The translations under genes and the position numbers were made by a program. A stretch of 21,307 nt of DNA from Ruminococcaceae bacterium UBA1036. Its GTDB lineage: Bacteria > Bacillota > Clostridia > Oscillospirales > Acutalibacteraceae. The DNA is taken from contig DCEF01000013.1 in assembly GCA_002316805.1 (NCBI GenBank), positions 1 through 21,307 on the forward strand, given 5' to 3'. Within the stretch, counting starts at the first letter, position 1; the number at the start of each line of letters is the position of its first letter. This document shows positions 6,271 through 13,820 of this stretch, one piece after another. The notes below the pieces were generated by a model. That model made no database searches, was not told the DNA's origin, and was given only the letters and a program-made list of their open reading frames with translations.

Positions 6271-8829
6271 ATGAAGCGAGGAAAAAAACCTGTTTTCTTC
6301 ATCGTCGCCCTCCTCATACTGTTTTTTACTTATGCGTCTATATTCGGTATAAAAGGTAAAAACGGCGATAACACGGTCACCTATTTAAAGGGTGTCAATG
6401 ATATCAGATGGGGAATCGACATCAATGGCGGTGTGGAAGCAACTTTTACTCCTGCTACATCGGTAAAGCCGACTAACAGCCAGATGGATGCCGCAGAATC
6501 CATTATAAAACAGCGGTTGATAGGCGAAAATGTAACCGACTATGAGGTCTATAAAGACTATAGCCATAGCCGTATCATTGTCCGTTTCCCATGGAAAAAC
6601 GGTGAAAAGAACTTTGATCCACAAAAATCAATTGAAGAGCTTGCAGCAACCGCTCAGGTGACATTCCGCGAAGGGATGGAATACACCACCCAGTCTACGG
6701 GAACTGATGGAAAACCTATATATAAAACGCCAAAAGGCGCGACAGCTTCCAATGTCATTTTAAAAGGTGCAGACATCGAAAGCGCAAAGCCTGCAATGAC
6801 ACAGGATAAAACTACAGGGAAAGCAACATATGTTGTTTCACTGAAGCTCAGTCCTGCCGGCACAACAAAATTTGCAGCGGCCACTAAAAAGCTGAACGGC
6901 CAGATCATTTCCATATGGATGGACGATACTATGATATCGTACCCGAAGGTTAACGATGTCATTTCAAATGGAGAATGTGAGATTGACGGCGGCTCGAATG
7001 GCTTTACCGCAGCAGAGGCCTCTTCACTTGCCAATAAAATAAATGCCGGTGCATTGCCATTTAAGCTTACGGTTAAAGGTACTAACACAATAAGCCCGCT
7101 TTTGGGCACATCTTCACTCTATGCTATGAAGAACGCAGGCATTATTGCATATATACTTGTTGCAATCCTCATGCTGCTTGTTTTTCGCCTGCCAGGCCTT
7201 GTTGCAGACATTTCAATGCTCGGCCAGATTGCACTTACATTTGCAGCAGTTTCTGGTTTCTTCCCTTTTGTGAACAGTAATACGATGACGCTTCCTGGCA
7301 TCGCCGGCCTGATCCTTTCAATCGGCATGGGTGTTGATGCAAATATCATTACAGACACCCGCATAAAAGAAGAACTGTGGAATGGAAAGACGCTTGACAC
7401 GGCTATTGCTGCTGGAAACAAAAACAGTTTCTCAGCTATATTCGATGGAAATATTACTACTATTATTGTAGCAATTTTGCTGATGATGGTGTTCGGGCCG
7501 GCCAATATTCTTTCCGCCTGGTTTGGGCCGTCTCTGACTGCAGCTATCTATTCTTTCGGTTACACTTTGCTTGTTGGTATTATAGGCAACTTTATTTTTG
7601 GCGTCTTTACTACCCGCCTGATGACGCGTTCCATTTCCCAATGGAACTGTGCACGCAACCCGTGGCTGTACGGCGGAACAAAACCGGGCAAAAAATTCAA
7701 TATTCACTTTTATGAACACCGGAAAGCCTATTTCACACTTTCCCTTAGCATTATCGCGGTAGGCCTTATCTGCAACGTTGTCATGGGGACAAAGCTCAGC
7801 ATTAACTTCACAGGCGGTGCGCTTGAGAAGTATTCGTACAATGGTGAGGTCCAGCCAAATCAGATAGAGCATGCTGTGAAAAATGCAGCCCACCGCGATG
7901 TCTCTGTCCTTATAAACAAAGATGTCAAGAGCAGCAGCGGCGCCAGCACAAAGAATGAGATTACTTTAACGTTTGCCGGTACTAATGCCCTCTCAACTTC
8001 AAACCAGAAGGCCGTAAAAACAGCTTTGGATCAAACATATCCCAATGCAAAATTCACAAGTGTGGAAACAAGCTCAGTTGACCCGTCAATGGGCCAGACT
8101 TTCTTTGCAAAATGCCTTGTTGCAGTTTTGATGGCATTTATTCTGCTCGATATTTACGTTGCCTTAAGGTTCCGGAAAATCGGGGGCATGGCGGCCGGTA
8201 CTTTTGCAATAGTTGCTTTGCTGCACGATGTGGCAATGGTTTATTTCACATTTATATTCTGCAGATTTGCCCTCGATGATAACTTTATAGCCGTTGTACT
8301 GACAATTTTAGGGTATTCGCTAAACGATACAATCGTTATTTATGACCGTATCCGTGAGAACCGGAAACTGCTTGGCGTAAAAGCCGGCTACAATGTACTT
8401 GTAGATAACAGTATCAACCAAACTTTCACCTGCTCGCTGTACACGGCATTCACAACCGTACTTTCGATTGCCGTTGTGTTCATTGTCGGCAGTTATTACA
8501 ATATTTCAAGTATTATCACATTTGCACTGCCGATGATGTTCGGTGTGATTAGCGGTTGCTATTCTTCCGTCTGTATTGCAGGTCCGCTTTATGTAATGTG
8601 GGAAAACCACAAAGTCAAAGTTGCTGCACGCAATAGTGAGGTTGGTATTGAAGCAAAAGATGTAAAAGAGGCAAAAATACCTGAGAAAGCCTCATCTTCT
8701 GAACATAATCCAACCCAGCAGGCAGCGCAGGAACATACGGCTTCTGCAAAACAGGGCTCCGGAAAGCAAAGCCAGGTTAAAAAACACGGTAAGAAAAAGA
8801 AGTCAAAGTCGAAAAAGAAAAAGAGCTGA
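6271..8829 (+). CDS. secDF: Protein translocase SecD/SecF fusion
   Basis: An 852-residue membrane protein with SecD and SecF joined in one chain. It uses the proton-motive force to assist late steps of SecYEG-dependent export. The SecD half starts with one membrane segment (about residues 8-28), then the periplasmic P1 domain (WGIDINGGVEATF) and five membrane segments with the conserved GMGVDANIITDTRIKEEL motif. The SecF half begins near residue 480, with its own first membrane helix, INFTGGALEKY, and the conserved GYSLNDTIVIYDRIREN and SINQTFTCSLYTAFTT motifs. The C-terminus is a hydrophilic tail of about 65 residues ending in a Lys-rich stretch, longer than usual. I chose the ATG at 6271 because GGAGG (6259-6263) precedes it; an upstream in-frame ATG at 6220 has no ribosome site and falls at the expected start of transcription. 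Confidence 0.93.
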   Translation: MKRGKKPVFFIVALLILFFTYASIFGIKGKNGDNTVTYLKGVNDIRWGIDINGGVEATFTPATSVKPTNSQMDAAESIIKQRLIGENVTDYEVYKDYSHSRIIVRFPWKNGEKNFDPQKSIEELAATAQVTFREGMEYTTQSTGTDGKPIYKTPKGATASNVILKGADIESAKPAMTQDKTTGKATYVVSLKLSPAGTTKFAAATKKLNGQIISIWMDDTMISYPKVNDVISNGECEIDGGSNGFTAAEASSLANKINAGALPFKLTVKGTNTISPLLGTSSLYAMKNAGIIAYILVAILMLLVFRLPGLVADISMLGQIALTFAAVSGFFPFVNSNTMTLPGIAGLILSIGMGVDANIITDTRIKEELWNGKTLDTAIAAGNKNSFSAIFDGNITTIIVAILLMMVFGPANILSAWFGPSLTAAIYSFGYTLLVGIIGNFIFGVFTTRLMTRSISQWNCARNPWLYGGTKPGKKFNIHFYEHRKAYFTLSLSIIAVGLICNVVMGTKLSINFTGGALEKYSYNGEVQPNQIEHAVKNAAHRDVSVLINKDVKSSSGASTKNEITLTFAGTNALSTSNQKAVKTALDQTYPNAKFTSVETSSVDPSMGQTFFAKCLVAVLMAFILLDIYVALRFRKIGGMAAGTFAIVALLHDVAMVYFTFIFCRFALDDNFIAVVLTILGYSLNDTIVIYDRIRENRKLLGVKAGYNVLVDNSINQTFTCSLYTAFTTVLSIAVVFIVGSYYNISSIITFALPMMFGVISGCYSSVCIAGPLYVMWENHKVKVAARNSEVGIEAKDVKEAKIPEKASSSEHNPTQQAAQEHTASAKQGSGKQSQVKKHGKKKKSKSKKKKS

Positions 8830-8840
8830 ATAAGCTAATT

Positions 8841-8877
8841 GGCCGTTGCAGGATAAAAATCTTGCAGCGGCCTTTTT
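8841..8877 (+). terminator. Intrinsic terminator of secDF
   Basis: GGCCGTTGCAGG (8841-8852) pairs with CTTGCAGCGGCC (8861-8872) over 12 bp including two wobble pairs, with an 8-nt loop, followed by TTTTT (8873-8877). Confidence 0.93.
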
Positions 8878-8911
8878 GACGTTATATAAGTTTAAAAAGC
8901 AAAACTGAGGG

Positions 8912-8945
8912 CAAAACAAATCGGCCAATGCACTACCATTGGCCG
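8912..8945 (-). terminator. Terminator at the 3' end of the candidate RNA
   Basis: On the minus strand CGGCCAATG (8945-8937) and CATTGGCCG (8930-8922) form a perfect 9-bp stem with a 6-nt loop, followed by ATTTGTTTT. The T tract lies on the minus strand only, which sets the direction of the RNA. Confidence 0.8.
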
Positions 8946-9230
8946 ACTGCCGCCAGTTTGTTTGCCATAGACTGTTGCACGCTGGCCCAGTTATAACAAT
9001 TCTGCATTTAAAACCGTTCTAATCCTTGACAAGCGACGTAATGTAGTGATTACGCTTCTCTGGCAGTCTGCACTTCTTAAGCGGTTGGCGTTCCGCGTCG
9101 TTTGTTTTGCCCCGTCGCAAGTGCAACTATGTACAGGGCTGTCACTTCCTGTAACAAGCATGGTGCAGGGGCAAGTACAAAAGCTTATCTAACAGATGTA
9201 CCACCTCTTTCGCAATGCCCTTAGGGCTTA
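8912..9230 (-). ncRNA. Candidate structured non-coding RNA of unknown family (about 320 nt)
   Basis: No credible ORF covers this stretch, yet the minus strand has a promoter-like sequence (9266-9237), dense helices and a strong terminator (8945-8912). Helices in order: GCCC/GGGC (9227-9224 with 9220-9217); an arm made of GGTG/CACC (9205-9202 with 9165-9162), GTAC/GTAC and ATCT/AGAT; TGTTAC/GTGACA (9156-9151 with 9145-9140) with loop AGGAA; TTGCCCC (9174-9168) with GGGGCAA (9113-9107), which would be a pseudoknot; GCGG/CCGC (9096-9093 with 9084-9081); CGTAAT/ATTACG (9054-9049 with 9042-9037); GCCAG/CTGGC (8986-8982 with 8956-8952); and a closing ACTGCC/GGCAGT (9067-9062 with 8951-8946). I looked for signatures of tmRNA, RNase P RNA, SRP RNA and tRNA and found none. 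It could be a member of a known large RNA class such as raiA, which I cannot test here. Ends are estimates. Confidence 0.5.
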
Positions 9231-9236
9231 ACTAAT

Positions 9237-9266
9237 TTTATAGCATGTTGGCGCAGAATGTTGTCA
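9237..9266 (-). promoter_or_regulatory. Putative promoter of the candidate RNA
   Basis: On the minus strand an extended -10, TGCTATAAA (TATAAA at 9242-9237), lies 18 nt after TGACAA (9266-9261). Transcription would start near 9230, just before the first hairpin. The -35 is imperfect. Confidence 0.5.
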
Positions 9267-9301
9267 CAATAAGTTGCAAATCCAATATGTTATTATCAGG
9301 T

Positions 9302-9341
9302 AAAAAACTATTAGAAAAGTCCATCCGTGATAAGTTGGACT
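9302..9341 (-). terminator. Terminator downstream of the pyrophosphatase gene
   Basis: AGTCCA (9341-9336, minus strand) pairs with TGGACT (9323-9318) across a 12-nt loop, followed by TTTCTAATAGTTTTTT. It separates the pyrophosphatase gene from the candidate RNA. A second arm, AGTAAC/GTTACT with AATGC/GCATT (9422-9354), lies directly after the stop codon. Confidence 0.6.
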
Positions 9342-9423
9342 AAATGAGCTATGCCAGTAACAATGCAAAATGTTGTATGTTGTAAAACAATGGTGCTGCA
9401 CTTTGAGCGCATTGATGTTACTG

Positions 9424-11073
9424 TCATGTTATGGAGAGGCTGCGCACAGCATCGCTTATCAAAGGCACGACCTGCTTTTTGCGGGATATAACGTCGTCGG
9501 CAAAAACAGCCCCGTCTGCTGAATCCGGCTTTCCGAAAACGGCTCTTGGCAAAGCTGTTCCGTTGCTTGAAAAAAGGATAAGTGAGCCATTGCGCACAAT
9601 GTCGGTGATCATCAGCATTAAGAGGTCGTAGCTGTGCTGCTTTCTCGCCTTTTTAAGGTAATCAAGAAGTTTCTCTTGCGCGTGTTCAATATCGGATGAA
9701 CTGCTGGAGTTGACCTGGCCTATGCCGATTCTGCATTTATCGAACCGGTAGTCTTTGAAATCATAATTTAAAATTTGCTCGGGGCTCATTTCATTAAGCA
9801 CGGAACCGGCCTGAAACATTTTTTCAGCAAAATGCTCTGTGTCAATTTCAGCCATTTCCGCAAGGCGGGAGGCCATTTTGCTGTCCTGATATGTTGATGT
9901 GGGTGATTTTAGGTTGAGCGTATCGGATATAATGGCTGCATACAGGAGCCCGGCAATTTTTTTTGAGGGGATTATTCCATTTTCAAAGTACATGGACGCG
10001 ACTATTGTCGCCGTGCTTCCAACCGTATTGTTGCGGAAAAGTATAGGGCTCGCTGTCTGTATATCGCCTATGCGGTGATGGTCGATGATTTCGAGAACTT
10101 CTGCTTCGTCAATACCGTCTATTGTCTGTGACTTTTCGTTATGGTCAACAAGTATAACTTTCTTTTTTCTTGCAGCGATGAGATGGTACCTTGAAATGAA
10201 GCCTTTAATGTGGCCATCTTCATCGATTACTGGATAATTTCTGTACTTAGTCTGAATCATGCGGTCACGTATAGAATCGACATAATCATTAACATGAAAG
10301 AATACAAGGTTTTTTCTGCTCATTACATAGCTGACGGGTACGCTCTGGTCAATTAAACGGGCTGCGGAAAAAGTGCCATAATTCGTTTCGAGCACCATAC
10401 AGCCGCATTTTTCTGCAAGGTCAAGGATATCCTGTTCAGCTTTGCATCCGCAGGTGAGTATAAGGCAGCTTGCACCTTCTTTTACGGCGTTTATCTGGCT
10501 TTCTTTTCTGTCGCCGGCAAGCACAATATCGCCTTTTTTAAGGAACTGGTTTGTCTTTTTCGGTGTCATAGCTGCTACAAAAACTTTTCCTGTTGGATTG
10601 AAGTCCTTTTCGCATCCGGCAACAAGCGTCGCTTTGAGCGTTTCGATGATATTGCGCATCGGAGTGTGGCTTACGGAAAGAATATTGCTTTCCAAAGTAT
10701 CCATGTAGTTTTTAGTGATATCCGAAAGCGTTATTATGCCGAGCAGTTTCCCATCCTCATCTGTTACGGGAAGTACCCTCCAGTTATTGCTCTGCATGAT
10801 CTGCCAAGCGGTCTTTATGGAAATATCTTTCGAAACGGGATTGACAATGTCCATGTTGAGGTCGGCAACCTGCGTTTTAACCGTATTAAGGTATGCAGGC
10901 TCTTCAATACCAAAATAATCAAGCACAAATTTTGTTTCCCTGTTGATAGTGCCAATGCGGACAGGCACGGCGTTGACGCCAAGCTTCCGCTTTAATTCCG
11001 TATAGGCAATGCATGAGCAAATAGAGTCTGTATCCGGATTTTTGTGGCCTGTAACATAAACTGTTTCATTCAC
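9424..11073 (-). CDS. Manganese-dependent inorganic pyrophosphatase, family II, with CBS-DRTGG-CBS insert
   Basis: A 549-residue cytoplasmic enzyme that hydrolyses pyrophosphate to phosphate. The DHH domain is split: its first part carries GHKNPDTDS (His10, Asp14, Asp16), and it resumes after residue 300 with VDHN, the signature IDHHRIGD and IISDTLNLKSPT, followed by a DHHA2 domain. Between them lie CBS 1 (about 75-125), a DRTGG domain (about 135-240) and CBS 2 (about 245-300), the arrangement of clostridial CBS-PPases. In characterised members the CBS part binds AMP/ADP (inhibitory) or ATP, and the DRTGG-containing form is activated by diadenosine polyphosphates, linking activity to energy or stress state. 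The start is GTG with a GAGAGAG-type ribosome site. It is divergent from the hydrogenase-like gene and convergent with secDF. Confidence 0.92.
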   Translation of the reverse strand: MNETVYVTGHKNPDTDSICSCIAYTELKRKLGVNAVPVRIGTINRETKFVLDYFGIEEPAYLNTVKTQVADLNMDIVNPVSKDISIKTAWQIMQSNNWRVLPVTDEDGKLLGIITLSDITKNYMDTLESNILSVSHTPMRNIIETLKATLVAGCEKDFNPTGKVFVAAMTPKKTNQFLKKGDIVLAGDRKESQINAVKEGASCLILTCGCKAEQDILDLAEKCGCMVLETNYGTFSAARLIDQSVPVSYVMSRKNLVFFHVNDYVDSIRDRMIQTKYRNYPVIDEDGHIKGFISRYHLIAARKKKVILVDHNEKSQTIDGIDEAEVLEIIDHHRIGDIQTASPILFRNNTVGSTATIVASMYFENGIIPSKKIAGLLYAAIISDTLNLKSPTSTYQDSKMASRLAEMAEIDTEHFAEKMFQAGSVLNEMSPEQILNYDFKDYRFDKCRIGIGQVNSSSSSDIEHAQEKLLDYLKKARKQHSYDLLMLMITDIVRNGSLILFSSNGTALPRAVFGKPDSADGAVFADDVISRKKQVVPLISDAVRSLSIT

Positions 11074-11122
11074 TTGTATCTCTCTCTTTCATCTGGCAGA
11101 GTGCTTATCTGTTTACAGCTAA

Positions 11123-11151
11123 ATTATATCATATTATTGCAGATACGTGAA
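11123..11151 (-). promoter_or_regulatory. Promoter of the pyrophosphatase gene
   Basis: On the minus strand TTCACG (11151-11146) and TATAAT (11128-11123) are 17 nt apart. The leader would be about 43 nt. Confidence 0.65.
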
Positions 11152-11251
11152 TTATGCCTTCATTTTTTTGCTGGAATAGTTTACGCACTTAACCATTCAC
11201 ATTATCTTCAAGCTACTTTTATAAACTTTAATTTTCGTCAATACCTGACAC

Positions 11252-11281
11252 TTGACGCACTCTGAACAAATAGGTTATAAT
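11252..11281 (+). promoter_or_regulatory. Promoter and leader of the hydrogenase-like gene
   Basis: TTGACG (11252-11257) and TATAAT (11276-11281) are separated by 18 nt. The leader of about 97 nt holds two AT-rich hairpins: GTTGA/TCAAC near 11290-11303, and a perfect 9-bp stem TAATTTTTC/GAAAAATTA (11323-11331 with 11342-11350). No known riboswitch pattern is seen. With the pyrophosphatase promoter this accounts for the 311-bp gap 11074-11384. Confidence 0.7.
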
Positions 11282-11384
11282 AAATTATAGTTGATTATTC
11301 AACAAAAAGATAAGGCGCTTTATAATTTTTCTACTTATTATGAAAAATTACAAACCGGTATAAGACAGTTATGGAGGTAAAATC

Positions 11385-12830
11385 TTGGAGTTCAAGTATG
11401 ACAACGAAGCCAAAGGCCTGAAAATCGAGGTGCTGGAAAAGGTAGCCGAGTACTCTTTTGCAGGCACTTTAAAGGAGCACCTTAGCACAATACCATATGA
11501 AATCATCCCCGGCCCTTTGCCAACATTCCGCTGCTGCGTCTACAAAGAACGTGAGATAATCAGAGAACGCCTTATCAGTGCATGCGGCAACTGCCTGCCG
11601 AATCAGCCTTCCGACAAGGTGCTTTGTGTTCTGCCGGCAGCCTGTGAGGGATGCCCTATCAGCCGTTACCGGGTGACCGATAACTGCCAACGCTGCTTAG
11701 CCCATAGATGCAAGGGTGCATGCCATTTTGGTGCAATTACAATAAATCCGAAAGGTGCTTACATAGACCCAAAAAAATGCAAAGAATGCGGGCAGTGTGC
11801 GGCGGCATGCCCATACAATGCAATTTCCGACACCATGCGCCCATGCAGAAGATCGTGCCCGGTCAATGCTATTGGGCGTGATAAATATAACCGCACAGTA
11901 ATAGATTATGACCGCTGCATAAGCTGCGGAGCCTGCTTGCGTGCCTGCCCGTTTGGTGCGATTACTGACCGCTCGCAGATAGTGCCTATAATCGACCTTT
12001 TAAAATCCGAAACTCCGGTTACAGCGGTGTTTGCTCCTGCCATAGAAGGCCAGTTTGGAAAAGCGACAATCGGCATGATAAAGAATGCGCTTAAAAAGCT
12101 GGGCTTTACCGATGCTGTGGAAGTCTCGCTCGGGGCGGATGCCACTGCGGCCCACGAGGCACATGAGCTTAAAGATGCCATTGCAAAAGGTGAGAAGCTG
12201 ACTTCATCGTGTTGCCCGGCTTTTGTTGAAATGGTTGAAAAACATTTTCCAAAACTCGAAGGAAATGTTTCTTCCACCGCTTCGCCTATGACTGCTGTTG
12301 CGCGTTATATCCGTATGCTGAATCCAAAAACAAAGATCGTTTTTATAGGCCCATGCGTGGCAAAAAAGTTAGAGATAATAAAAAGGAAAGACACAGCCGA
12401 CTATGTGCTCACATTTGAAGAACTGGAGGCCATGTTCCGCGCTAAGAAAATCAACGCAGAAGAGGCCGCGGAGGATTCACAGGACGGCAGCCGTGCCGGC
12501 AAGAATTTTGCCCAGAGCGGCGGTGTTGCAGGTGCTGTTCAGGAAGTGCTGAAAGAAGAGCATTACGACAAACCTGTTACTACTGTCCGTTGCAATGGCT
12601 CTAATGAATGCAGAAAAACTCTTATGATTATGAATGCGGGACGCCTGCCTCAGAATTTTGTGGAAGGGATGGCCTGTGAAGGTGGCTGCATTGCAGGGCC
12701 AGCCAGCGTGGAAACACTGCGCGGCATTAAAAGGAACCGCGCAGCGCTCGTTGCCAAAGCAGACAACCGCACGGTCCTCGAAAATGTAAATGAAATCCAT
12801 GACTTTTCTAAGGTAAATATGACAAGGTAG
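11385..12830 (+). CDS. Monomeric [FeFe]-hydrogenase-like iron-sulfur protein (group B-like)
   Basis: A 481-residue soluble protein. The N-terminal 95 residues have extra Cys pairs (C67/C70, C87/C90). Then come ferredoxin-type clusters: C101/C104/C109/C113, C132-x2-C135-x2-C138-x3-C142, C154/C158 and C178-x2-C181-x2-C184-x3-C188. The catalytic domain keeps the H-cluster signatures in variant form. L1 is TSSCCPAF (C276 at the proton-relay position, C277 as ligand). L2 is GPCVAKKLE (C324, with K327 and E330 at the spacing of PCxxKxxE). L3 is GMACEGGCIAG (C431, C435). All four cluster cysteines are therefore present, which suggests a real hydrogenase, but the variant residues match the less-studied group B rather than the classical group A; a sensory or non-hydrogenase role is possible. 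The start is TTG with GGAGG 7 nt upstream. No HydEFG maturases are in the window. Confidence 0.85.
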   Translation: MEFKYDNEAKGLKIEVLEKVAEYSFAGTLKEHLSTIPYEIIPGPLPTFRCCVYKEREIIRERLISACGNCLPNQPSDKVLCVLPAACEGCPISRYRVTDNCQRCLAHRCKGACHFGAITINPKGAYIDPKKCKECGQCAAACPYNAISDTMRPCRRSCPVNAIGRDKYNRTVIDYDRCISCGACLRACPFGAITDRSQIVPIIDLLKSETPVTAVFAPAIEGQFGKATIGMIKNALKKLGFTDAVEVSLGADATAAHEAHELKDAIAKGEKLTSSCCPAFVEMVEKHFPKLEGNVSSTASPMTAVARYIRMLNPKTKIVFIGPCVAKKLEIIKRKDTADYVLTFEELEAMFRAKKINAEEAAEDSQDGSRAGKNFAQSGGVAGAVQEVLKEEHYDKPVTTVRCNGSNECRKTLMIMNAGRLPQNFVEGMACEGGCIAGPASVETLRGIKRNRAALVAKADNRTVLENVNEIHDFSKVNMTR

Positions 12831-12876
12831 GAACTGCATAAAAATTGATATTTGGCATTTGTACTTGATAATTGGC

Positions 12877-12923
12877 AAATACGCCCTGACTGGATTTTTG
12901 CATCCTGTGGAGGCGTATTTTTT
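12877..12923 (+). terminator. Terminator between hydrogenase-like gene and metF
   Basis: AAATACGCC (12877-12885) and GGCGTATTT (12912-12920) form a perfect 9-bp stem with a 26-nt loop containing a smaller GGAT/ATCC stem. A run of six T (12918-12923) follows on the plus strand. It may also end minus-strand metF transcripts, which stop 34 nt away. Confidence 0.8.
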
Positions 12924-12956
12924 ATAAAATATCATTCCGCTTTACTTTGTTGCAGC

Positions 12957-13820
12957 TTATTTATGGCAGATTAGCGGAACTGTGGCTTCGCTGATTTTTT
13001 TTGCTACATCAGCATTGTTCATGGTGTAGAGGTGAATTCCATCTATGCCATTTGCTGCAAGGTCACTGATTTGGCCGATTGCATAGGCAATGCCTGCTTC
13101 ACGCAGTGAAGCGGGGTCATCCCCGTACTTTTCAATTATTTCAGATAGTTTTTCAGGTATAGCGACGCCGCAGAGCGAAACTATGCGGGCAATTTGTTTT
13201 TTATTCGTTACTGGCATTATGCCAGCCTGAATGGGTACGTTAATGCCAACTGCCCTTGCGCGTTCCCTGAAGCGGTAGAATGAGCTGTTGTCGAAAAAAA
13301 GCTGGGTTATGAGCTGGCTCACGCCTGCCTCGACTTTCATTTTCAGGTTTTGCAGGTCGTCTTCGGCGGATTTCGCTTCCGGATGCACTTCAGGATAGCA
13401 TGCGCCTATTATGTTGAAATTTCCATGTTTGCGTATGAATGCTATCAGGTCGCTGGCATGCTTAAAGTCCTGCTTAGGGGGGACGCTGGGGTTAATGTCG
13501 CCGCGCAATGCCAGTATATTTTCAATCCCGTTTTTTTTAAGCTCATGAAGTTCTGCAAGCACTTCGGATTTTGTCATGTTGATGCAGGGAATATGTGCTA
13601 CACTTTCGATGCCGTATATGTTTTTAACGTCTGAGGCGATTTTTATGGAAAGGCGACTTGAGCCGCCAGCTGCGCCGTAGGTGACGCTGATATAATCGGG
13701 CGAAAGGGCCTTAAGCTTTTCTAACGTCTTGTAAATAGTGCTGACAGAGGAATCTTTTTTAGGCGGAAATACTTCGAAAGAAAATACTTTCTTCTTCCTG
13801 AAAAGCTGGCTTGTCAGCAT
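12957..13820 (-). CDS. metF: Methylenetetrahydrofolate reductase
   Basis: The 287-residue product is of normal length for bacterial MetF, a flavin TIM-barrel enzyme that reduces 5,10-methylene-THF to 5-methyl-THF. Typical blocks are visible: FSFEVFPPK (catalytic Glu in the first strand), PDYISVTYGAAG, LALRGD (about residue 105), GACYPEVHPE, and QLITQLFFD with FRERARAVG. The C-terminus GIDGIHLYTMN is characteristic. The start ATG overlaps the metE stop by one base (TAATG), with a purine-rich GGGGTGGA upstream inside metE, so translation is probably coupled. Its product is the methyl donor for MetE, so the pair forms the last two steps of methionine synthesis. Confidence 0.95.
   Translation of the reverse strand: MLTSQLFRKKKVFSFEVFPPKKDSSVSTIYKTLEKLKALSPDYISVTYGAAGGSSRLSIKIASDVKNIYGIESVAHIPCINMTKSEVLAELHELKKNGIENILALRGDINPSVPPKQDFKHASDLIAFIRKHGNFNIIGACYPEVHPEAKSAEDDLQNLKMKVEAGVSQLITQLFFDNSSFYRFRERARAVGINVPIQAGIMPVTNKKQIARIVSLCGVAIPEKLSEIIEKYGDDPASLREAGIAYAIGQISDLAANGIDGIHLYTMNNADVAKKISEATVPLICHK

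Noticed and set aside
9024..9052. Plus-strand TTGACA at 9024-9029 as a promoter for an RNA on the plus strand.
   Set aside because: No acceptable -10 follows at 16-18 nt, and the terminator T tract is on the minus strand.
8905..9240. RNase P RNA: a minus-strand stretch (GCAACAGTCTATGGCA near 8978) resembles a segment of bacterial RNase P RNA.
   Set aside because: The conserved GAGGAAAGTCC and ACAGAA blocks are missing, and the RNA ends in a terminator soon after the similar piece. The likeness is probably chance.
11044..11265. 73-codon open frame on the plus strand overlapping the pyrophosphatase start.
   Set aside because: It covers the two divergent promoters, has no ribosome site and no recognisable protein features.
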